From DATAAZ01 sp036259875 (GTDB lineage: Bacteria; Actinomycetota; Thermoleophilia; Gaiellales; Gaiellaceae), in assembly GCA_036259875.1 (NCBI GenBank), contig DATAAZ010000055.1, positions 1-37,569 on the forward strand: a DNA stretch of 37,569 nucleotides. Direction: 5' to 3'. A program made the translations under genes and the position numbers. Under the pieces are notes generated by a model. The model saw nothing but the letters and a program-made list of their open reading frames with translations, had not been told where the DNA came from and searched no databases. Shown here piece after piece: positions 32,659 through 37,569 of the stretch (positions within the stretch are counted from its first letter, which is position 1; every line of letters begins with the position of its first letter).

Positions 32659-33138
32659 ATGGCCGACGCGCACCAGCACGTCGCCGAAGAGTCGCTCGAG
32701 CGCCTCGCGGTAAGCGCGACGAACCACTGCCTGGTCGGCTGCCTGATCGGCGAGGCAGCGGGCATCTCGATCGCGACCGCGCTCGGCTGGGGCGACGCGG
32801 CCTCGATCGCCTTGGCCGTCGGGCTCGCGTTCCTCTTCGGTTACAGCCTCACCTCGCTGCCGCTCGTACGCGCCCGTCTGCCGCTCGCGGCGGTCGTTCC
32901 GATCGCGCTCGCAGCCGACACGGTGTCGATCGCGATCATGGAGTTCATCGACAACCTGTTCGTGCTCCTCGTTCCGGGGACGATGGAGGCGGGTCTCACG
33001 GACGCCCGCTTGTGGCTTCCGCTTCTCGGGGGATTCGTGATCGCGTGGCCGTTCGCGTTCGCGGTGAATCGGGCCATGATCCGGCGTGGCAAGGGCCACG
33101 CCGTCGTCCACGCCCATCACGGCGATTCCGGCCATTAG
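32659..33138 (+). CDS. DUF4396 family membrane protein
   Basis: A 159-residue integral membrane protein with about four hydrophobic segments (GEAAGISIATALGWG; ALAVGLAFLFGYSL; AVVPIALAADTVSIAIM; LLGGFVIAWPFAFAV). The DUF4396 hallmarks are seen: NHCLVGCLIGE, ADTVSIAIMEFIDN, VPGTMEAGL and the C-terminal GHAVVHAHH. The conserved His, Cys, Asp and Met residues in or next to membrane segments could bind a metal ion, but no function is established and this is inference. The ATG is 6 nt behind TACGTT (32647-32652). Neighbours (Ku, cell-wall hydrolase) give no hint. Confidence 0.85.
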   Translation: MADAHQHVAEESLERLAVSATNHCLVGCLIGEAAGISIATALGWGDAASIALAVGLAFLFGYSLTSLPLVRARLPLAAVVPIALAADTVSIAIMEFIDNLFVLLVPGTMEAGLTDARLWLPLLGGFVIAWPFAFAVNRAMIRRGKGHAVVHAHHGDSGH

Positions 33139-33173
33139 CGCGGCTCTTCCCCCGGAAATCGTCGGAGGAGTCT

Positions 33174-33181
33174 GCTAGCCT
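33174..33181 (+). promoter_or_regulatory. Extended -10 TGCTAGCCT upstream of the peptidoglycan-binding gene
   Basis: TGC-TAGCCT resembles the extended -10 also present before the NlpC/P60 and 3D genes. Transcription from here gives a 5' leader of about 105 nt. I checked that leader for c-di-AMP (ydaO) riboswitch motifs and saw none. Confidence 0.4.
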
Positions 33182-33296
33182 CGCGCGCTCGCACAGCAGC
33201 CAAGCCACGCCGGACCGCGTCGGGCTGGCGCTCGCCGCTGCCGAGGCGGGTGTCGGATTCGGGCGCGCCCATCGACCGCGTGTCGAAGGAGGCCAC

Positions 33297-34469
33297 GTGA
33301 CCGAAGCGATCGAGCTACTGGAGCGACCGCGCCGCGACCTCGCCGCCGACGACCTCTGGCGCCGCTCGCTCGCCCGCTCGCGTGAGCGACGCGCGCGCGC
33401 CGCCGCAGGTGAGAGCACTCCACGCAGCATCCTCTCCGCGGCGATCCTCGACCTCGACGCTCCGGCCGAGTACCGGCGTCTTGCTCGCCTCGCGCAGCGC
33501 CGCGACCTCTCGGACGCCGAAATCTGGGAGCTCTCGCTCGCGTGCGCGCGGGCGAAGCGGCTCGCTGCGAGAAGAGGAGTCCTCCCCCAGGCACGCGTCG
33601 CGAGCGCTTCGCTGGTCGTGGCAGCCGTCGCCGCGCTCGCGCCGGCGCAAGGAGGTGCCCATCCGCGCGCGTCGACGCCCGGCGCCGGGCAGGTCGACGA
33701 GCGCCTGCTCAAGGTCGGAAGCCGCGGGACCGTCGTCAAAGCGGTGCAGCGAGCGCTCGGGATCCCCGCCGACGGGATCTTCGGCCCGCAGACCCGTGCC
33801 GCGGTGCGCGCGTTCCAGGCCGAGCGCGGCCTGCTCGTGGACGGGATCGTGGGGCCGGAGACGCGCGCCGCTCTCTTCGGAAACGGCAGCGGCGGCAAGG
33901 AGCTGGTGCGCGCCTGGTGGGTCGCACCGGTCCAGCGCGCGCTCGGCGTCCCCGCCGACGGGATCTACGGGCCGCAGACGCGGGCGGCTGTCCGCGCGTA
34001 CCAGGCGCGTCACGGGCTGGTCGTCGACGGCGTCGTCGGGCCGCAGACGCTCGGCCACCTCGGCATCACGAGGTCGTCATCGAGCGATTCGCGGACCGGC
34101 TCGTCGAGCCGTTCGCACGACGACCGTGGAAGCGGGCCGGCGTCGATCACGCGGTCGCTCTGGGACGAGCTCTCGCTCGCCGATCGGATGGGTCTCAGCC
34201 TCGTCTCAGGCCACCGTCCGGGCGCGACGATCGGCGGAGGCGGAAGTCCGTCCGATCACGCGGCGTACCCGAGCCGCGCGATCGACATCGGCGGGTCGCC
34301 GGCAGCGATGCGCCGCTTCGCCTTGGCCGTCGCTGGGCGCCCGGGGATCGACTACGTGATCTACTCGCCGCTCGGGATGTGGGGAAGCTGGAACGGCAGC
34401 TGGCGGCCCGTCACCGGAGACACGCGCGCCTCGCATTTCTCGCACGTCCACGTGAGCGCTTCGGGCTAG
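33297..34469 (+). CDS. Peptidoglycan-binding protein with M15-like peptidase domain
   Basis: A 390-residue protein predicted to act on the cell wall. Residues 1-100 are hydrophilic, helical and charged, with no signal peptide. A membrane segment follows at about 102-125 (SASLVVAAVAALAPA), suggesting a type II anchor. Two PG_binding_1 repeats come next (about 140-196 and 205-257), each with DGIxGPQTRAAVRA. After a Ser-rich linker, the C-terminal domain carries H321 and D330 (SDHAAYPSRAIDIGG) and H383/H385 (HFSHVHVS), the H-D-H pattern of M15-type D,D-carboxypeptidases or endolysins. AAGGAGG is 4 nt before the GTG. The long cytosolic N terminus is unusual and might sense or recruit something. 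Confidence 0.8.
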   Translation: MTEAIELLERPRRDLAADDLWRRSLARSRERRARAAAGESTPRSILSAAILDLDAPAEYRRLARLAQRRDLSDAEIWELSLACARAKRLAARRGVLPQARVASASLVVAAVAALAPAQGGAHPRASTPGAGQVDERLLKVGSRGTVVKAVQRALGIPADGIFGPQTRAAVRAFQAERGLLVDGIVGPETRAALFGNGSGGKELVRAWWVAPVQRALGVPADGIYGPQTRAAVRAYQARHGLVVDGVVGPQTLGHLGITRSSSSDSRTGSSSRSHDDRGSGPASITRSLWDELSLADRMGLSLVSGHRPGATIGGGGSPSDHAAYPSRAIDIGGSPAAMRRFALAVAGRPGIDYVIYSPLGMWGSWNGSWRPVTGDTRASHFSHVHVSASG

Positions 34470-34527
34470 CCGCGACGACCTCTTCGGGCGAGCGCGAGCG
34501 GCCCCGGAGCGCCACTCGATCAGCGAC

Positions 34528-35697
34528 TCAAAGCCGCCGCGCGCCGACGTACGTGTCGGCGTACCACCCGGTCATCGACGAGATCTTCACCACGTCACCG
34601 GTATGCGGCGAGTGGATGAACTGACCTCCACCGATGTAGATCCCGTTGTGGCCGAGCCCGTTGAAGAAGACGAGGTCGCCCGGAGCGAGCTGCGAGCGTG
34701 AGACGGGCGTTCCGTAGCCGTACTGCATGGCCGCGTTGTGCGGAAGCGACACGCCGACCTGCGAGTAGACGTACATGACAAAGCCCGAGCAGTCGAAGCC
34801 CGTGCTCGGCGACGCGCCACCCCAGCGGTATGGCACACCGAGGTACTGCATGGCGATCCCGACGACGCCGCCGTGTCGGGGCGGCGGCGCCGCTTCCGAC
34901 GTCGCCTCGGAGCTGACGTAGTCGCCGGAGCTTGTGGTCGCCCCGCCGCCTCCGCCGCTCGACGACTCGGGGGGCGCGGCCGCGAGCCGGGCGCGGGCAC
35001 GCTGCTCGGCCTCCGCCTGGCGGCGTGCCTCGGCCGCCTCGATCCGCTCGATCTCGTCCCGGATCGATGCGAGAAGCGCGCGCCGCTCGGCGAGCTGCGC
35101 CTCGATCTCGCGCCGCTTCGCGTCGAGCTCGGCAACGAGGTCTTCCTGCTCGGCGCGCGCCTTGCGGAGCTGCGCTTCGCGGCGTTTCACCTCGTTCCTG
35201 AAGGCACGGATCTCGCGGACGACGCGCGCGTCGTCGGCCGAGACACGGTCGACCGTCTCGGCACGCGCAAGGAAGTCGTCGAGGTTGTCGGCGCCGAGCA
35301 GGATCTCGAGGACGGTCGTGTCGCCTCGCTTGTAGAGTGCGACGAGCCGATTCTCGAGTGAGCGCTGGGCGCGGCGTAGGCTCGACCGCGCAATTGCGAC
35401 GTGGCGCTGATTCCGACGCTGGTCGGCCTGGATCTTGTCGAGGCGAACTTGCGCGGCGTTGTACTCCTCGACCGCGAGACCGACGTTCGCGTCGAGCTGG
35501 TGGATCTCCGCCATCACCGCGTCCGCTTCAGCGCGGCGCGACTGGAGCGGATCGGCCTCGGCGACGGGCGCCGCGACGAGCGTCGCGAGCGCCGCGAGGA
35601 CGACGACGAGCGACCAAGCCGTCGTTAGTCGCACCGGTCGCGTCACGCTTCGACCAGGGGCCCCGTGGGGCGGGCAGGGGGCACTGCTCGCCGACAC
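34528..35697 (-). CDS. NlpC/P60 family peptidoglycan endopeptidase with coiled-coil N domain
   Basis: Secreted D,L-endopeptidase of the RipA type. Signal peptide (TAWSLVVVLAALATLVAAP), then a long coiled coil (about residues 50-240) like those that keep such hydrolases inactive or tie them to FtsEX-type regulators, then a Ser/Gly linker and the NlpC/P60 domain. The catalytic C303 (TGFDCSGFV), H350 (GLGHNGIYIG) and H362 (FIHSPHTGD) are all present. Two starts are possible: GTG 35697, 9 nt behind TAGCAT and chosen here, or GTG 35646, which gives a shorter n-region. It converges on the M15-like gene and diverges from the 3D gene, so three wall enzymes are clustered. Confidence 0.92.
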   Translation of the reverse strand: MSASSAPCPPHGAPGRSVTRPVRLTTAWSLVVVLAALATLVAAPVAEADPLQSRRAEADAVMAEIHQLDANVGLAVEEYNAAQVRLDKIQADQRRNQRHVAIARSSLRRAQRSLENRLVALYKRGDTTVLEILLGADNLDDFLARAETVDRVSADDARVVREIRAFRNEVKRREAQLRKARAEQEDLVAELDAKRREIEAQLAERRALLASIRDEIERIEAAEARRQAEAEQRARARLAAAPPESSSGGGGGATTSSGDYVSSEATSEAAPPPRHGGVVGIAMQYLGVPYRWGGASPSTGFDCSGFVMYVYSQVGVSLPHNAAMQYGYGTPVSRSQLAPGDLVFFNGLGHNGIYIGGGQFIHSPHTGDVVKISSMTGWYADTYVGARRL

Positions 35698-35706
35698 AAG
35701 GGCGGG

Positions 35707-35715
35707 ATGCTAGCA
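35707..35715 (-). promoter_or_regulatory. Extended -10 TGCTAGCAT of the NlpC/P60 gene
   Basis: On the minus strand TTGCAC is followed by an 18-nt spacer and TAGCAT, preceded by TGC (extended -10). The core TGCTAGCA is palindromic. Confidence 0.45.
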
Positions 35716-35816
35716 ATGGTCGAAGACGCGGTGCAACCACCGTCGGAATCGCCCGAATAGTGCAGTAAGCAGCACCTTTGAGTGCCTCCGAGGTGCGCAG
35801 CGACGCGGCCGACCGT

Positions 35817-35824
35817 GCTAGCGT
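35817..35824 (+). promoter_or_regulatory. Extended -10 TGCTAGCGT of the 3D-domain gene
   Basis: TGC-TAGCGT ends 8 nt before the GTG at 35833, fitting leaderless initiation and supporting that start. It is the same element as at the divergent NlpC/P60 gene. Confidence 0.45.
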
Positions 35825-35832
35825 GCCGCCTC

Positions 35833-36903
35833 GTGCCGGCCGGCGAACGCGTCCGAACGCGCGCACGCGCGCGACTCGCGCTCGCCCTCGTCGCGGTCTC
35901 CGCGCTCCTCGGCACGGCGGACGGCCGCGCCGTGGAAAGCGCCGACACGGCACGCGAGACGCAGCGCCTCCGCTCCGCGAACGAGATCGTGGCCGCGGAG
36001 TCGCAGGCGGTCGTCGTCGAGCTCTACGCGCTCGAGTCGGAGCTCGCCCGCGGCGAGGCCCGGGTCGCGGCGCTTCGCGCGGGGCTCGCGGAGGTCGAGT
36101 CGCAGAAGGAGCGCGCGCGCGGCGACCTCGCGCGCGTGCGTCGTGCGCTCCGCGAGGCGGACCGTCGGCTCGCAGGCCGCATCCGCCAGCTTTACATCAC
36201 GGGCGACCCGGACGTCCTCTCGATTCTCCTCGGCGCGGAGTCGCTCGGCGACGCGATCTCGAAGTTCGAGAACCTCGGGCGGTTCGCACGCCAGGATCGC
36301 GCCGTCGTCGCGAACGTGAAGGCCGCCCGCCGCGAGGTCGGCCGCGCGCTGCGCGCTCTCGCAGCGCGGGAGCTCGAGCTTCGCGAGCTCGCGTCCGCCG
36401 CCGCCGCCGCGCAGGCGCAGCTCCTCGCCGCACGAAGCGAGCGGCGCGCGTACCTCGACCGCCTCCTCACCGAGCGGCGCGTGAACGAGGCGCAGCTCGG
36501 ACGGCTCGCACGGCGCGCCGACGAGGCCGAAGAGGCGTCCGAGACGATGGAGAGCGAGGCGACGGCGGGCGCGGCCGACGAGGCGACACCCGCAGTCGCC
36601 GTCTCGGCCCCGCCGCCGCCGTCCGCGGCGCCCGCGGCGAGCGCCGGCCGGATCACCGTCGTCGCGACCGGCTACTCGCTCGCGGGGACGACCGCGACGG
36701 GAATCCCCGCGGGCTGGGGGATCGTCGCCGTCGACCCGTCCGTGATTCCGCTCGGCACGCGCCTGACGATCCCCGGCTACGGCGAAGGCGTGGCCGCCGA
36801 CACCGGAGCCGGGGTCCAGGGCGCGAAGATCGATCTCTGGTTCCCTACGCGCGCGCAGGCTTTGGCGTGGGGCCGCCGAACACTGACTATCACTTTGCAC
36901 TAA
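35833..36903 (+). CDS. Coiled-coil protein with C-terminal 3D domain
   Basis: Exported 356-residue protein with a signal peptide (RLALALVAVSALLGTADG), a long coiled coil (about 36-240), an Ala/Pro-rich linker and a C-terminal 3D domain (about 275-356). The domain shows AVDPSVIPLGTRLTIPGYG and VAADTGAGVQGAKIDLWF with the three conserved aspartates. 3D domains share the double-psi barrel of MltA lytic transglycosylases and occur in Rpf-like and YocH-type wall proteins, so a peptidoglycan-cleaving role is likely. The layout mirrors the divergent NlpC/P60 protein with a different catalytic end. An in-frame GTG at 35782 is an alternative start but has no -10 or Shine-Dalgarno. Confidence 0.87.
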   Translation: MPAGERVRTRARARLALALVAVSALLGTADGRAVESADTARETQRLRSANEIVAAESQAVVVELYALESELARGEARVAALRAGLAEVESQKERARGDLARVRRALREADRRLAGRIRQLYITGDPDVLSILLGAESLGDAISKFENLGRFARQDRAVVANVKAARREVGRALRALAARELELRELASAAAAAQAQLLAARSERRAYLDRLLTERRVNEAQLGRLARRADEAEEASETMESEATAGAADEATPAVAVSAPPPPSAAPAASAGRITVVATGYSLAGTTATGIPAGWGIVAVDPSVIPLGTRLTIPGYGEGVAADTGAGVQGAKIDLWFPTRAQALAWGRRTLTITLH

Positions 36904-36943
36904 CGGCCACTAGAATTCGATCGCCTCGCGGCCAGGAGGAGAC

Positions 36944-37066
36944 ATGTGGGCAACACCCGCCCGGGACGGCGACCGAGCGGAGAGGGATCAGGACCAACCG
37001 CGCGTCCTGCTCGTCGACGACCACGACCTGTTTCGGACAGGGCTCGTCAACCTCCTGACCGAGCAG
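36944..37066 (+). pseudogene. NarL-type response regulator, N-terminal fragment only
   Basis: The ATG has AGGAGGAG just upstream and a TAGAAT -10 box at 36911-36916, so the 5' end looks genuine. The first ~41 residues include PRVLLVDDHDLFRTGLVNLL, the start of a receiver domain with its acidic pair. At about 37060-37066 the frame stops resembling a receiver because the sequence turns into an inverted copy of its own 5' region. The acceptor Asp and the DNA-binding domain are missing. I think the gene is intact in the organism and cut here by an assembly or amplification chimera, but a real rearrangement is not excluded. Confidence 0.65.
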
Positions 37067-37115
37067 GACGCGCGGTTGGTCCTGATCCCTCTCCGCTCGG
37101 TCGCCGTCCCGGGCG
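36958..37115. repeat. 56-bp perfect inverted repeat with 46-nt spacer
   Basis: 36958-37013 and 37060-37115 are exact reverse complements with no mismatch; the match fails on both sides. The left arm is coding sequence of the response regulator (codons 6-23 or so), the right arm has no coding sense and joins a different gene. Such a structure is typical of a fold-back or template-switch artefact. Confidence 0.9.
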
Positions 37116-37569
37116 TAAACTCGCGCGCCCAGAACTCCTCGACCGGCACGTGCGTCCCCGGGGTGGGCGAGTCGGGCACGAACGAGCGGCGGATCGTGTC
37201 CGGATCGACGACCAGGCTGCAGCTCACGGTGCCGTCCAACATCGCGTTCGTCACGTTCGGCGGGAGTGGGTCGCCGTTCGGGTCGAAGTCGCCTTGCCCG
37301 ACCTGCCAGCGCGAGAAGATGTCGGTCCGGTACTTCGTCTCGCCCTGGGCGGTCTTGATCCGGTACATGTAGGGCGCGCCCTCGAACCGTGCGAAGCCCG
37401 GCTGAGGTGCGCTCTCCCAGATGCCGCCGGCCTGCCGCGCGAGCGGGATGACCGGGCGGGCCGGGTCGATGCCGGTGCCGTCGTTCGCGATGTAGCCGCG
37501 CCTGGGGCGCGCGAACACGACGTCGACCGCCCGGGCTGCGCTTCGCCGTGTGGGCGCCCAACGCCCAGG
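37114..37569 (-). pseudogene. GH13 branching-enzyme-like fragment (N-terminal CBM48/E-set part)
   Basis: On the minus strand an open frame of about 152 codons enters from the window edge. It reads like the N-terminal beta-sandwich and linker of a glycoside hydrolase family 13 glucan-branching enzyme: RAVDVVFARPRRGY, GGIWESAPQPGFARF, YRTDIFSRWQVGQGDFDPNG and LDGTVSCSLVVDPDTIRR, ending at EEFWAREFTPG. The catalytic barrel should follow, but the frame runs into the inverted repeat instead. Both ends are therefore missing: the 5' end by the window edge, the 3' end by the junction. Family assignment is by recall of this pattern and is moderately certain. Confidence 0.5.

Noticed and set aside
33182..33296. 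c-di-AMP (ydaO) riboswitch in the 105-nt leader of the wall-hydrolase gene
   Set aside because: Expected because such riboswitches often precede actinobacterial wall hydrolases, but the conserved blocks are absent and the leader is too short.

Overview
The window is GC-rich bacterial chromosome, and an actinobacterium is the best fit. The evidence is the very high GC with GTG and TTG starts, two families typical of Actinobacteria (a DUF2469 protein and a GNAT acetyltransferase with an N-terminal DUF4081 domain), and many genes whose start codon lies 5-10 nt behind a TAnnnT -10 box, meaning leaderless mRNAs. A deep lineage such as Thermoleophilia (Gaiellales or Solirubrobacterales) is my inference from general gene character; no rRNA or marker search could be run. 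Genes are densely packed, no gap exceeds about 185 bases, and I saw no insertion sequence, prophage or CRISPR array.

Layout. 25-2708 (+): a GT4 glycosyltransferase and a NodB-type polysaccharide deacetylase (probably the end of an envelope polysaccharide cluster), then an AlkA-like DNA glycosylase. 2709-4998 (-): lysS, a small unknown gene and greA. 5121-9795 (+): a dusB-like tRNA-dihydrouridine synthase, then the most unusual gene of the window, an 1183-residue cytosolic fusion of a class III nucleotide cyclase, an AAA/STAND-type ATPase, helical repeats and a complete family 5 solute-binding domain. 9868-14546 (mostly -): folP-folB and folK-DUF2469-coaX, separated by a secreted HExxH metalloprotease gene on the other strand. 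14572-15660: two converging response-regulator genes, one with a degenerate receiver. 15772-19942 (-): the conserved tilS-hpt-ftsH cluster with an unknown membrane-anchored protein in front.

20000-25384: divergent GNAT and deoD, a lipid-kinase homologue, a coiled-coil protein, a hotdog thioesterase and a VanW-family protein. 25568-30440: acyl-CoA dehydrogenase, cupin, a small secreted protein, a nitrilase-HAD pair with overlapping ends that looks like metabolite repair, and tag with a CoA-binding protein. 30493-31673: tRNA-Pro(CGG), a NIF3 homologue, then a compact promoter / leaderless 8-codon leader peptide / intrinsic terminator / small HTH gene arrangement that looks like an undescribed transcription attenuator. 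31722-33138: Ku and a DUF4396 membrane protein. 33297-36903: three cell-wall hydrolase genes sharing a TGCTAGCnT extended -10.

The last ~600 bases look artefactual. The 5' end of a NarL-type response regulator is followed by a 56-bp perfect inverted copy of part of itself and then by an unrelated antisense fragment of a GH13 branching-enzyme-like gene. This resembles a chimeric assembly or amplification junction.

Functional themes are tRNA and translation housekeeping (lysS, dus, tilS, tRNA-Pro), folate and CoA synthesis, purine salvage (hpt, deoD), DNA repair (AlkA, Tag, Ku) and cell-envelope remodelling (VanW, NlpC/P60, 3D and M15-like proteins).
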